NCBI GenBank assembly: GCA_002189035.1
Contig: NEEC01000014.1
Span: 2,730,501 to 2,794,500, forward strand
Length of the DNA: 64,000 nt
Origin: Utricularia gibba
Lineage: Eukaryota > Streptophyta > Magnoliopsida > Lamiales > Lentibulariaceae
Direction of reading: 5' to 3'
This document shows positions 38,822 through 52,204 of the stretch, one piece after another (position 1 is the stretch's first letter; each line of letters starts with the position of its first letter). Below the pieces are notes generated by a model. It was not told the DNA's origin. It searched no databases and was given only the letters and a program-made list of their open reading frames with translations. The translations under genes were made by a program, and so were the position numbers.

Positions 38822-39079
38822 GGAAATTTGTTGACTTGGTAGCTGGGTCAAAGTCTTCGTTTATTTACGGAGTCTGAGTTTTCTTATTTTGTGGGGTGTT
38901 CGTTGCATTAGTTCTCCTCGTGGCTTGTTTTTCGGTTGGTTGTGAGTAATTGCTTTTTAGTTAAACGCAATTTGTTAATAGGTTTATATATAAGCTTGAT
39001 TTTCAGTTGATAGGGCATTGAATTCGGATGTCTAATTTTGCTTTGGTTTAACAATTGGTATCGGAGCCATGACAACATG

Positions 39080-39840
39080 AAGCAACCAGAATTCATTCAT
39101 TCAACGCTTTGAAAGTTAACTGCAATTACTGGGTAATGATGATAGAGAATTTGCTTTGCTCAAAGAAATATTGGGACATAATTGAGATTTGAATCCATCG
39201 TACGTAGAGAGCCGCTACTCCCCATCACAATTGAAAGCTCAAGGATTCGAGTGTCAAGAATTACGAAATACAACCCATTCATTGTTGCTACACGAAGAGC
39301 ATCTTGGGCAAATCTAGTGCTTGATTTGGGAGGGGATGGCAAAAAAGCTTGTAGCTAACACCCTTCTCAGTGTTCAGTGATCACATCTTCAACTTACATT
39401 GGGAATTTGGAATGTTGGAGATGCAAGGAGGAAATTGGTTGTCATCACTATCAGAGAAGTAAAACTACGTTTTGTGCTGAATTGAAGAATCCGATGATGT
39501 GAAGAACATAACCATTGATGAGCCTTAAGGATCAATACTAGTGCATGAAAAAAAGGTCTAATACACTAGAGTGTGAAAAATGAGCCATTACTATTAAAGC
39601 AAAGCAAATGAGAACCACGATTGAGGAAATGAGGATTTTTCATGGAAGAGATGGAAGTCATAGAAGAAGAGAATGTGGAGAAAGGGGTCTCACAAAGAAA
39701 CAATCAGCGCTATAGGTACCACAAATTAGGACATTACGGAAGTGAATGTCCTAACTATAAGGACGACCATAACGAGAAGGAAAATGATGACAAGGTACTT
39801 CTAATGGTATATGATGATGAAACATAACAAGATATCCTTC
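39080..39840 (+). pseudogene. Copia gag remnant
   Basis: Starts shortly after the primer site. An early block reads KVNCNYWVMMIENLLCSKKY. A zinc-knuckle relic, RYHKLGHYGSECPNYK (about 39712-39760), has lost its first cysteines. Several stops break the frame. Confidence 0.7.
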
Positions 39841-42323
39841 ATGGCATTTCCACTCATCAACAACAATGAATCTAGATCGGATTCATAAACAGATCAATCA
39901 CATAAACAGAAATGAGAGTTATTAAAAAATAATCATAGTATATGGGTAAGACTTTAACAAACAGAAGTAAAGAATATTTATTCAATGTTTTTCATAAATC
40001 ATAGAGGGAGGCTCCTTGCTACCCCTAGAACTACACTACAAAATGTAGTCACATAACGTAAAAACATAACTACTTGAAAATGATAAGAACAATGCTTGTG
40101 GGCAGAAGGTGCTAGATAAAACACTTTTTTTTCATAATAGATCATTAACTATTTGAGTATTTGGTTAACTAAAGTCATGTCTATATTCATGAGGTAAATC
40201 AAAAGGTTAAGTTGAGTAATAAGAGCTTTCATCATGAAGGCACCAATTGAGCTTGAGCAAGAAAATACACAACCATGTGTTGCAAGAGAAAAACTTAATG
40301 CACAAACTTAAAGAGAAATTATTCTCTTATTTCCTCATAGCAATAGTAGTACATAGAAGTGTTTATACAAGCATGCTAAACATTAAGTATTATCCAAACA
40401 AAAGTACTAAATAACTACCTAAAACTACACTCTCTTATCTTATTACAAGTTCTTCAAATGTAGCTATGTTGGATGGCCTTTGTTGTGGGTTCCAACACTC
40501 CCCCACAAACCTAAGCCATCCCTTAATCCAAGCATTCCTTGTAGCACAGTGAACATCCCTCGAGATAGAGGTTTTGTGAAGATGTCTACATGTTAATCTT
40601 GTATTTTCACATACTCCAATGTTACCACATTCCCAATAATAAAGTCTCTAATGTAGTTGTATTTTGCTGCTATGTGCTTGTTTTTTCCATGGAAGATTGG
40701 ATTTTTACTCAACTCTATGATAGAATTATTATCAATCATGATTCTTGTAGGAGCAGATTGTGCACATCCAAAATCACTCAAAAGATTTATGAGTCAAACA
40801 GCTTGGCATACGCAATGATTTGCAACAACAGATTCAGCCTCACACATGGATAAGGCAATCATCAGCTACTTCTTAGAACAAGCAGTATTTCCAATAAAAA
40901 ATGCAAACCCTGAGATGCTCTTAAAATCATCTAGATTGCCACCCCAATCACTATCACTATACTTGCATAACTCGAAAGTTTCTGATTTTTGAAACCAAAG
41001 TCCAAAGTTCAATTTTCCTTTAACATAACATAGAATTCTTTTAGCAATAGTAAGATGAAGCAAGGTTGGACTCTTCATGAGGTGATTGACCAAGCCTATT
41101 GCATAGAGAATGTCAGGTCTAGCACTTGTGAGATATCTTAAACTCGCAACCAAGCTTATAAAAAGTGTAAGATCTACACTTCCACTTGAATCATTCAAAT
41201 GTAGTTTTGAGCTAATAGCCACTGGTTGGTCTATTGGCTTATGTAAATATTAAGGAAGAATAGAGATGAAGAAAGGTTGAGGGCAATGAGAGTTGGAGAT
41301 CTCTGTAGATTCAATTTCCTTACTCATTCATGTACTTTTCTATTTTCTCTACTTATATAAGTTATTAGTTCTTTATACACTATACATGACCTACATGAGC
41401 CCAATCGATTATTGCGTTCTTCTTTAAGTAATGGTCTTGTGTGATTCTGTTGCTTCTTCACACCCTCCTCAAACGAGACATTTGCGAATATAGTAAGTCC
41501 AAGTTTGTCTCATAAGAAGAAAAATGCTTGTGTTTGCAATGACTATGTAAATATATTTACAACCTACGAACCTGTAGCTATATGCATTAGAGATATAAAA
41601 CCGAAAAAATAGTGATCTCTCACCACATGGCAGTCTATATCAAGATGTTTGGTACGTTCATGAAAGAGGCATTATGAGTAATGTGCAATGAGTACCTATT
41701 AGTCTAGAAGAGAATGGCTAGAGAAATGAGCACCTGCATGTCCTTCATAAGATATGTAATCCACAACAAATCTAGAGTGATTGTTCCCATGGCCTAGTAC
41801 TCTACCTCATCTGAAGAACGAGACACAATTGTCTATTTTTTCGCTCTTCAATTGATCAAATTATTTCTCAAAAATATGCAAAATTCTGTGACTGAACAAT
41901 GAGTTTCAAGATACATTCCCTAATCTGCATCACAGAATGCCTACAGTTGTGTAGTTCTTGAACACATATAATGCAATCCATGATCTTCAATGTGCTTCAA
42001 ATATCTCAATAGTCTGTTTACTACAGTCTAATGATTAATAGTTGGCTGTTTCATAAACTGACTCAATTGTTGCATATAGAAGGTGATATCTAGTCATGTA
42101 AACCCAAATATAGCAACCATCCAAACACTTTACGATACCCTTCCAAGTCGTGCAATGGATTCTCATTGTCCAATGGAAATCGTAAGCCCTTGAACATTGG
42201 TGTGGCTATCTCTCTAAACAGATTTCTTTCCAAGTTGGACAGCAAAGTTTTGATATACTTCAAATCAGATCCTTATGTTGTTTCTTTTTTGTTGGATCTA
42301 ATTTTTTATAGAAGAAGATGATA

Positions 42324-42843
42324 ATGGCTCCCTGCATCCCCTGTAGCGCACAAGGACGATGTTGTGCTCCCAATTGCGTGGCACGCCCCTTCTTTGAACC
42401 GGACACAGGGAAGACTTCCGCCTCACTGATGAAGTGTTTGGATACACTTATCTGGTGAAGTGCATCGAGGCAGCCCTTGATGACTATAAAGCAGCAGCTA
42501 TGGAGGATCTAGTTATCATGGCTTATGATCATGTCGCCATTGTATTACCTTATCGTTATGAGGGATCATTGAGGAGGGGAATGGATGGCTCGTCGCTGCA
42601 AAGCCGATGGTTCTCTCTTCAGACTTCCAATTCTTGCCCATTGAGTTGGTCGAGAAAGTTTTCACCTTATTGCCTGCAACCGAAGTTTTATGAGATTGGT
42701 AAAGGTTCAAGGACATTCTGGGATTCATGGCAGTTCTATGGTAATGTTTCATTGGATAGAGAGTTTGTCACAGGGATAGGTGATGATGCCTTGAGGACAA
42801 GGATTGTTGGGGACATTATCATGATGCATTCCAGTATTGGGGC
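42324..42843 (+). pseudogene. Possible captured host-gene fragment, LOB-domain-like start
   Basis: Inside the minus-strand copia there is a plus-strand segment of higher GC. From 42324 it reads MAPCIPCSAQGRCCAPNCVA, with the CX2CX6CX3C spacing of LOB (LBD) transcription factors, then RPFFEPD. In another frame it continues DFRLTDEVFGYTYLVKCIEA, which faintly follows the LOB block KVFGASNVxK. The rest, open to 42843, I do not recognise. It is interrupted by the solo LTR at 42844 and a short piece may continue at 44345-44399. The LOB assignment is tentative; the fragment has at least one frame change. Confidence 0.4.
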
Positions 42844-44344
42844 TGTTAGTGTATGTGTTCTAGAGACAATCAACTCATTGGCAAATCTTATCTTATGATA
42901 TTTACTTTGAATTGTGATCAAATTTATATCATTGATAAAATCCTCTACTTGATCTATATGCTATAGAAATTATGATGAGATCATAATGTGAGATTCTTCA
43001 AGCACTCATGATCAAGTTAAAAACTCCCTAGCTAGAGTATTTGTGAAATGAGGATATCACAAATACGGATAAGCTGACACACATTGAGTTCCCTAAATTA
43101 TTTAGGCAATGGTTCTCATAATTGATGTAATGAGATTACTAGAACCTATGTGTGGGTGTCGATTAGAGAATTGATTCACTGGATGACTCATCTTCGAGAT
43201 ACTACTATGGGAAGCTAACCAAGTGTCAGTAGCAAGATCTCGAATATGATAGCCGTGGAAGTAAGCTTAGACTTGAGGTCAACAAAGTTATCTTGATCTT
43301 AAGCTCACATTTTCGCTCATTACTAATGGGAGCCTAACCATGGCTTGCCTAGTATGGATGAGTAGGGATGTGACTCCTTAAGGTTGGAGATAGTTGATTG
43401 ATCAATAAAGGATTCATCACTCATGTTAGCGATGAGATCATATCTCAAGTAATTGCATCAAAGCCTAAAAGTAAGTCCTGGGCTCAGGGTAATGACACTC
43501 GAATTGTTTGAGTAGGTCATTGAGTGTTAGTGCTTGAATGCAATTATAAGTTCGATACATCAGAAAGACACACACCCATGTTTTAGTATCGAATGAGATA
43601 TAAGTATGATGAAAGCTGTTCATTGCATGGTGGCTGGTCATGGAAAGGCTCAATCAGTTCACCTGATTATTCTTACATCTTGGGAATCATGATATGTTGC
43701 TAGACATCACTCATGATCGATAATGATGGATTTGATTAATTAAGAGTTAATTAATAAATCCATTATTATGGCCTTGATTGAAGAAGCCTATAGGGTCACA
43801 CACAATAGTGGAGTCACTCAACGATATAAAATAGAATGACACAATTACATGAGATGTAATTGGTAAAGTGGATAAATTAAATTGAGAGTTATTTTGAGAT
43901 TAATATTGATTAAACTCAAAATAAAAGATCATATATAGATAAGATTTGGAACATATATATATTTCCACAAGATAAGATCTTTACGGAGATATGATTTGAT
44001 ATGTTACCAAATATCTATCAAAAAGATTTAAATCTTGAGATCTGCTCCATGGGTCTTCGTGATCTCAGAGACTAATCCACAAGGAGGCGTTTTTCTCTAC
44101 TAGCACCTGAGGAATTCGACCAGCATTCAAGAGCCTTGAGAAGGTTATCGACGGAGTGCTCCACGTGTGGATACCATAGAGGCCGTCTCCTATTGACGGT
44201 TGGTGAACAACGGAGTCATTTGAAAGGTATTTTAGCATCCCTTAGTCTGATGTATACCGTATTCCAAGATCTGCGTTGGGGTTTCTCAAAATTTTTAAAA
44301 TTCCGCTGCTTTGGAGACATACGGTGTCTACGAGAAACCCAACA
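42844..44344. mobile_element. Fourth-level copia-type solo LTR
   Basis: 1501 bases from TGTTAGTGTATGTGTTCTAG to GAGAAACCCAACA, with the body typical of long copia LTRs. The flanks are GGGGC (42839-42843) and GGAGC (44345-44349), one mismatch. It interrupts the gene-like fragment. Confidence 0.7.
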
Positions 44345-47300
44345 GGAGCTCGATGTTTTTTCTTTGTATTTCAATGCCATGACAGATTACCAAAAGTAGC
44401 TTGTGAATAAATGGGTGAGGAGAGTGGATATAAAAACTCGAAATAAGGAAACAAGCTCTTGTTTATTTTCTAGAAGGAAAGTTCATATGGATCGTGAATA
44501 ATCATCCATGATGGTTAGAAAAAATGTAGTTCCAGTGATTTTTGGGGTTTTGTATATGCATCTGAAGGTTGCGTGTTCATTCCACTCTCACCCACCATAT
44601 AAAGATTAAGGAAGAATAGAGATAAAGAAAGGTTGAGGGCAATGAGAGTAGGGAATCTGTGTGGATCCAATTTTCTTCCTCATCTATTTACTTTTATGTT
44701 TTCTCTACTTATACAATTTTTCATTTCTTTGTACACTATACATGACCTACATAGGCCCAATCAATTATTGTGTTCTTCTTCAACTAATGATCTTGTGTTG
44801 TTCTGCTGCTTCTTCAGCTTACAGTGTTCTAAGCCAAACCACTTTAAAGTATCATCAGCGAACATGCTTTGGAAAATGGAGATACTTTCTTTATTCTTGC
44901 TGACATGAATTGCGAGGTAGTGACTCATCAAACTGAGATCACTCCTTTCAAACTCTTTATTCATAGCGTGCTTGAAAGTCTCAAAAGAGAAACACTTTCA
45001 GTGAATACTGGACCATCCACATACAAACATAGTAGTAGGATTCCGCTATACTCATTAATTCTAAATACAAGCTGTGCTCATAAGAACATCTCTTGAAATG
45101 ATTTTTAACAAGATAATGGTGAATTTGCATATGCCAAGCATGTGGTGTTCAAGAAACCCATTCAAAAATGCAGATTTTACATCTATTTGATGGATTTTCC
45201 ACTAATGTTGAGTTGGCACTGATATAATTAACCTAATAGTTTGCATTCAAGCAATTAGAGTGAACATTTCACCAAAATCTAGGCCTTCCTTCTACTTATA
45301 TCCTTTAACAACTAATCTAGCCTTGTATTTTTCTATTTTACCAATAACATATCTTTTGATTCTATATACTCATTTGACTCTAATAACATCTTTGTTTATT
45401 GATTTGTCGGCCAACTCCCAAGTTTCATTCCTCCTAATAGCATTCATCTCATCTTCCATTGCTTTTCTCCATTTTGAATTATGGACAGCTTCTTCAAAGC
45501 TCAGATTTTCAGATTCCACAAATAAGCAATAATGAGAGAAATGCACATGTTTTGTAGCCTTTGCATACGATAATCTGCTTGACTTTTCAGCAGCCTTAAT
45601 CATTAAGATCGCTTGGCTGTCTTCTAACATAACCAGTTTGCACCACATTAGATGCAATAGGTTGGTGTAGAGGCTCTAACTATTGTTGCTACTGCACGTC
45701 TGGTTCTGGTGGTTGCTGGAATTCAAGGGATTTAATGAATCTGCTATAATATCATCAAAAACATGTAAGCTTCATTATCATTTGGGGAGGTTTCCCAATT
45801 CTAACTTGCAAATTCATCAAACTCAACATTCCTGGTAATCACAACTTTATTATCCAAATGATTGAAAAGTGTGTAGCCCTTTGAATTGAGGTCATAATCA
45901 ATGAAGACAAATTTCCTACAATGATTATCCAGCTTTGATCTTGTTTGTTTAAGTATATGTGCATATGCTACACCCAAACACTTGTGAGTAACTTTTGGTA
46001 AAATTACTCTAAGCTTGTTAAGAAGTAGCTCAAGCAATATTTTTACTAAAGCTTCTATTTAGCAAATAAACCATATAGTGAGCTGCTTCTGCCCAAAATT
46101 GTTTAGGCATGTTCTTGGTGCTATGTATACAACAAATCAAATTTAGAATTACTCCATTTTTCTGAGGTGTGTGAACAACTTTTATAGGTCTTCATAATCC
46201 AATTTCATCACAGAAAGCCTAAAAGTCTTGGAAAGAAAATTCTCCACCTCTATCTGAATGAAAAGCTTTAATTAGAATACTACTTTATCACTCAACCAAG
46301 GTCTGAAATTTCTTGAATGCATCAAAAACTTCTGATTTCCTTGTTAGAAAATAAATCCAATATTTTCAAGAATAATTATCAACAAGTAGTAAAAATAATT
46401 GTGATTTCCTTTAGAAGTTGGAATAATTGGACCATAAACATCTTCATGAACTAGTTCAAAAAGATTCCATGCTATGAATGTGGACACTTTAGGAATAATT
46501 TCTTAGTTTGCTTTCTGAATACGCAGCCTTCCACAGCCATGTTGGTTGAGAAATTGTTGGCAATCCAATAACCAAATCATTCCTGCTCATGAAACTAAGG
46601 TTGTCAAAATTAATATGAGCATATCAGAAATGTCAAAGCCAAAATGGACTGGAATATACCATCTTCATGCATTTATAAGTATCAGAATCAAGAGTCAAGA
46701 CAAACATTCTATTGGAGTACATCGAAACATTAACAAGAGGTCTATGGTTGTCATCCTTGATGGTTAGATTTCCACCAACCAATTGAATATTACACCCCTA
46801 CTCCAAGAATTCTCCCAAACGTAGTATGTTTAATTGTAGGAATGCTACATATAAAATATTTTGAAGAAGCAAGATAGAATCAATTTGTAATGAAGTAAGA
46901 ACTGACCCTCGACCAGTAATTGTTACTTTGGATGAGTCACCAAAGGAGATGGCCCCACTATAAGGCTCATCCAACTCTTAAAATAAGGATTTATTTCAAG
47001 TCATATGATTACTTGCTCTTGAATTAATGTACTACCTATTTGCCTTCTCGTCTCTAAAGAAAATAGTAAGATTGGATTTTCCACTTCTATTTTTTCTTCA
47101 ACCATGAAGCTTTGGAAGTTCGAAGCTTTTGCACCAGACTCGCATTCTCAAGAGTAATGATCAAGCTTATGAATTGTGTAACACTCAACTTGAGATTTAT
47201 CCTTCTTGTGATCGCTTGACTTCCAATATGTCGATTTCCCTCTCCCTCTTCCATGGTGTGATGAAGTAGAGGGTTTATCATTTTCAGATGAGGATTTATC

Positions 47301-48250
47301 AATTTGATGTTCATAATATCTACCTCGACCATGACCTTGTAATCCTACTCTTCCTAGTCCTCTAGGGTATGATTACTTAAAATATTTCATCCCCTCAACC
47401 TTATGTGCAATGGCTTGTGCTTGAAACACAACATCTGATGGCTCTTCTCTCCATTTCAAGCGATCCCCATGTGCTTGCAATGAACTATACAACTCTTCAA
47501 TTGTTAGATCACTAACTTTATTAGCCTCTTTTATGACTACAACAATATGATCAAATTTTGGCTACAAGGATCTTAGAATCTTCTCAAATATTCTTTCATT
47601 ACTAAGTTTATCCCCAAGCCGATTCATTTGATTAGTGATAGCTTGTACTCGAACACAAAAGTCCGTGATTGATTTTCAGCGCTTCTATTTTATAGCTTCA
47701 GAATCCCCATGTAGTATCTGCAATCGCAGCTTTTTCACACAATCAACCCCTTGAAATGAATTTTTCAAGGCATCTTATGACTGTTTAGAAGTTGTCGCTG
47801 CTGCATTTCGAAAAAGATATCATCCAAGGTTTGATATAGAAGAGACAATGCCTTCTTGCTCCTCCATTGTACTGCCGCATTAGATCCTAAGGCTTCGATG
47901 GTGATAGCATCCAAACACTCATAGGCACCCAATAAAGCCCCTATGCGTACACCAATTTTCATAGTTGTCCTTTGTAAGGATAGGAACTGATAGATTGCCA
48001 TCATTAGACATCTTTGTAAACCAAGAATCGAGTAGCTTTGATACCACTTTGTTGCAAGAAAAAACTTTGATGCACAAATTAGAAGAAAATTTGTTCTCTT
48101 ATTTCCTCATAGCAATAGTAGTACATAGGAGTGTTTATATAGCTACGCTATACAATAAGTATTATCCAAATAAAACTGCTAAACAACTAACTAAAACTAC
48201 ACTCCCTTATCCTATTATAGGTTCTTCAGATGCAGCTACGTTGGATGGCA

Positions 48251-50489
48251 CATCAAATGAAGGATCAATCTTGTGACACATATTTTTTATGGTGTTTTAA
48301 TTCACATAATTAGGATTATTTAATATAAAATTTGAAGTTCTTGAGTATAAATTCTAATATTTTACAATTCTAATAGTATTATTAATTTTGTCTATTAGAG
48401 TGGATTAAATCATTGATTTAATCTACTTTGCCCTTGCAATAATATTTGTATTCAAGTTTGGTAGCAATTTTTATTTAGATCAATTTTCACTAGCATTCAT
48501 TTGAATTCCAAACAGAGGGAGTGAGCTTTAAGAGAAAAATAGAAGAAAGGTAGAGGATTCTTGTATTGTTAATGGTATAAAGATTTCAGAGGATAAACTT
48601 CTAATAAAGGTAAGCTATTATTGTAATTTTGATTTTGCACAAAAAGAGGAAGTAGATAGAAGAAATAAAATCATCAATCCTAAAGAGAGGACAAAGCAAT
48701 GATGATCCCTCAAAGTACTATTTTGATATTCAATCATGAGTTGCGTGGAGTACAATTTGAAATTTAACATCATCTTATTCATGACCTAGTCAAAAACGAA
48801 ATCATTAAGTCAGAGCATTTTCTTTGTATCCTCAATTTCTACAAAAATTTTCAATTATATACATTTTTTCTATTTTAGAGACTGTTTGGATATGACGCTT
48901 TGTAAAATCTTGTTGATATATCAAACTTGATCTTAGCTTAAAGGTTTGTAAGTTGATGTAAGAGCCATAAAAAATTACGTTATGTTAAATGACACATGCT
49001 AATCACATGTTTGTTATTTAAAAATTAATTCATAGTAAAGAAACTTATCTATTAGGTGAATATACTGAATCCTATGATTGTAAAATGCAATATTATCCTT
49101 ATTTTTCAAAAAAAAATTATTCTAATCATCAATTTTGGATATTTTAATAATATTGTATATAAGTCTAATTTTTCTATCAAAAATATGATAATGAATTTTT
49201 ATTAAATAAAAATTTCAACAAAACATATTGATACTTTCAAATCATTTATTTTTATATAAATTAATTTAATTCATATTCAATATCAAATAAATTAAAACAT
49301 CCTACTAAATGAACTCTAAGTTGGTATGTAGTTTTTTTTTCTTATGAAGTTTCAGGCTTAAATTAAGGAGCTAGTCAATGTATGTTTTCAATTTTTTTTT
49401 TAAAGTCTTTACTCATGATGGCTAGAATTTTTTTGAAGATAGAGAATATATTCTTTAACTTGAGGCAAAATCTCAATATTTTTATTTATGTTTATTTATA
49501 GATATTGCTAGTTGGGGCTAGTTTTTTGGACAATATTTGATAACTACCAAGTTAAATGTGGTTGAATGCTACTGTCCTACATGGTTAGCACCTTGATTTA
49601 ATCATTGCTTCATGTTTATAATTTTCAAAATTATTTTATATATAATTAAGGAGAATTGTGAAGCAATTGGACCATGAGACAAATAATATATTTGTTGGGT
49701 TATGGAATTAATTTGTAAATGAATCTATTTGTTGTTTTCTTTTAATATATAAATAGAATATGCTAAAATAAAGAGGACTTGAGAGTGGATAAAAAAAAGA
49801 CAAGTAGTAGGAGCTTACACTACATACGTAGATTCTTTTGTGAGTTTGATTGTGTATTGTTAGTTATCGGTGATTCATGAAGTTTTCTCCTCTTTGATCA
49901 CATTTTTACTATCATGGTCTGGAGTTGATCACATTCATATTTAATATTGGCATTGGAATTTAGATTTCTCCTATTCTTGATACAAGATCACGGGGATTCA
50001 TCGATCTAGTAATGAATTAGAGTTTCACTTGATTTTTGTATTTTGGATGTCCATAAACTCAACTGATTTTTTTTTTTTACAAACTATGTAGATTGTTCCT
50101 GGATTGACTATTGACTTACAATTGTGTTCTTTTTTTCTAGTTTTTCAAATATGATTCAGGAATATACCACAATTTAGTTGTCTTAAAAAAACAATCAAAA
50201 TATAACAATTGTGAAAGAAAAACACCGGAAAAAGCCCATGATGTTACAAATGGAACAACACTTGGAAGCTCACAAAATTTTTAGAAAATGAAAAATAAAT
50301 AAAAGAAAATGGAGAGAACTTGAAAAGTATAAAACAATATTAGTTGTTAAAAATTTTACACAATAATAAGGCATCAACTCTACTAAGATATTTGCTCAGT
50401 TGCTCATTTAGATACCATTAGAATTACCATGGTTATTGCTATATCAAATGCGAATTATTTATCAGCTTAATGTTAAATCTACATTTTTA
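48251..50489. other. AT-rich sequence inside the outer copia, unassigned
   Basis: No coding signal. It begins TGACACATATTTTTTATGG near 48276 and has an inverted repeat GATTAAATCATTGATTTAATC near 48413, both reminiscent of the family A LTR, so a diverged copy may be present. Confidence 0.4.
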
Positions 50490-51433
50490 CATAGAACGTT
50501 ATACAAGAATGTATTTGTTGAGCAGCTCAAGGGACTTAGGCCCCAAGAACATGGTTTAGTAAGCTTGAAACTCATTTTTTGAATGCTAGGTTTGAAAAGC
50601 TATTGTGGAATATACCCTATTCACAAAGAAAGCAATGAAAACAGATTGATAGCTTATATATACTTTGATGATTCATTGTATATAAAAAATAAATGAACAA
50701 CTGATGGAAAACGTCAAGGAGAATATGTAGCAAAGAGATATGACAAATCTTGTAAGAATGAGATATTATTGGGTATAGAAGTGATGTAAAGAGATGAAGA
50801 AATCTGCATATATCAAAGAAATTTGCTGAAGAAGTTCTTGAACGATTCAAAATGAATGAAAGTAGCATGGTAAGTACAACAATCATGGAGTATAAGCAAA
50901 AATGAGTGGGTCAGGTAGTAATGCAAGAACCTACCAACAAATAATTGAAAGCATGATGCATTTAACTAGAACTTGATCAAATTTTTGTCTAAGTTGTGGT
51001 TTTTCCAAGTATGTTTATGGAAAAGCCAAGAGATACTCATTTACATCGATTGAAAAGAACACTAAGATATCTACACAGAACTCTTAATATGATACTTTTT
51101 ACAAGAGTGAGGAAAGGGCTAAAACTCAAAGCTTATACAAATAGCAACTATGCAGGTAACCTAGATGACAAGAAAAGCACATCATGGTATGGTTTCAAGA
51201 TGAGCCGAGGAGTTGTACTTTATTTCTCCAAGAAACAACCAATGGTTACATTATTCACAAGTGAAGCAAAGTTCATACGTGTGGTTCAATGTGCATGTCA
51301 AGTTCTCTGGACTATTAGAATTATGAAAGCACTTAACTGCAGGCAAGCTGAATCATCGGTGATGATCCAACTTATAATAAAATACAAGTTGCATTCACTG
51401 TCACATAAGCAGCAAATATCACCTATCCATTGA
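50490..51433 (+). pseudogene. Copia reverse transcriptase (end) and RNase H
   Basis: Reverse transcriptase remnants include APRTWFSKLETHFLNARFEK and a YFDD box (50661-50672), then EILLGIEVM. RNase H is open at 50996-51433 with LKAYTNSNYAGNLDDKKSTS and YFSKKQPMVTLFTSEAKF. Stops upstream break the frame. It belongs to the outer copia. Confidence 0.85.
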
Positions 51434-51668
51434 AGATTGAGGAATTTGAAAAGTTAAGATCCAAGCTGAGAGTTAATATGGTGACCCTACGGTTCTAGAT
51501 TAAGCGAGGGATTGAAGGAAAAGTTGCCAAATGTTAGTTGATTTGATAGCTGAGTCACCGTCCTCCTCTTCACTTGTTTTAAGGTACTTGTTAGTTTGTT
51601 AATCGTGTCCATTGTGGGAGGCTTATTTAAAAGTCTGATTTTGAGTTGAGAGGGGGTTGAATTGAAGT

Positions 51669-51790
51669 GATGAGGCAGCAAGAAGCAGTTGAGAGGGTAG
51701 GATATTTTCGTCATTTACTGTGCTGTGCTGCTGGTCATATGGAAGGGCATGCCATCATAAATAGTGATGAGGCACCAAGAAGCAATTCCG
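51669..51790 (+). repeat. Short direct repeat between copia LTR and cyclin promoter
   Basis: GTGATGAGGCAGCAAGAAGC at about 51669 recurs with one change near 51765 (GGCACCAAGAAGC), 97 bases apart. Its origin is unclear; it may be a local duplication at the end of the outer copia. Confidence 0.55.
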
Positions 51791-52123
51791 CTTGTGCTAC
51801 TGCTGCCCACCCAATATGTATTGTACCCACTACACTACATTGGGGCGCACCGCACCGTACGCACTATTTTTGGTGGTGCGGCTGACTGTCAGCCGAGGCT
51901 CTGAGCAGATGTGGGGCCCCAGCGAATAAGATAAGAAACAAAAAGAAAAGGTAGGCCCGGTGGTTTGGGCCACCATAAAAACCCTAAACGCCTCCTCGTG
52001 CAAACGGCTCCAGAATCTCTCTTATCTGTCCGCATTTACCCTTTTTTCATGAACGTCGTGTCCCTCTCCTCACACCTCTTCCCGCTTTCCTCCAACTCCA
52101 ACTACCCATAACTCCCTCTACTC

Positions 52124-52131
52124 TATATATA
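52124..52131 (+). promoter_or_regulatory. TATA box of the D-type cyclin
   Basis: TATATATA lies about 75-80 bases before the cyclin start codon, after a pyrimidine-rich stretch (52020-52120). Confidence 0.55.
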
Positions 52132-52204
52132 CGCACACGCACAGGGGCATGACTCTGCATGCGTGCTGCCCACCCGATCATTCTGCTGCCCGCGTATCAT
52201 AATA

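Larger units (their letters stand above)
41242..44816 (-). mobile_element. Third-level copia-type element (target duplication GCTTA)
   Basis: A 3575-base insertion into the pol of the second-level copia. The LTRs are 219 bases each (41242-41460, 44598-44816) and end CTTCTTCA. GCTTA flanks it perfectly at 41237-41241 and 44817-44821. A purine-rich tract adjoins the left LTR on the minus strand. RNase H fragments read HERTKHLDIDCHVVR (about 41620-41670). Most coding capacity is missing, and the centre holds a gene-like fragment and a solo LTR. Confidence 0.88.
40278..48250 (-). mobile_element. Second-level copia retrotransposon
   Basis: The left LTR is 40278-40497 (TGTTGCAAGAG...TTCCAACA). A matching right LTR starts at 48050 and breaks off near 48250. 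On the minus strand the primer site TGGTATCAAAGC adjoins the right LTR. Gag pieces occur at 47765-48004 and 47087-47332, integrase/connection near 45801-46037, reverse transcriptase at 45370-45657 and 44761-44964, and RNase H at 40593-41222 (SLRYLTSARPDILYAIG, CKYSDSDWGGNLDDFKS). It is split at 41242-44816 by another element. The truncated right LTR leaves no usable target duplication. Confidence 0.85.
38829..51670 (+). mobile_element. Outer copia retrotransposon of a nested cluster
   Basis: The left LTR 38829-39053 (TGTTGACTTGGTAGC...TTTAACA) is followed by the primer-binding site TGGTATCGGAGC at 39056. A right LTR starting TGTTAGTTGATTTGATAGC begins at 51532 and matches until about 51670, where similarity is lost. 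Gag remnants follow the left LTR, and reverse transcriptase/RNase H precede the right one. The middle is replaced by nested elements and unassigned sequence. The left LTR begins seven bases after the GID4 stop codon. Confidence 0.8.

Noticed and set aside
44136-44399. 87-codon open frame MRRLSTECSTCGYHRG
   Set aside because: Lies mostly in the 1.5 kb solo LTR and crosses its right end; no family similarity.
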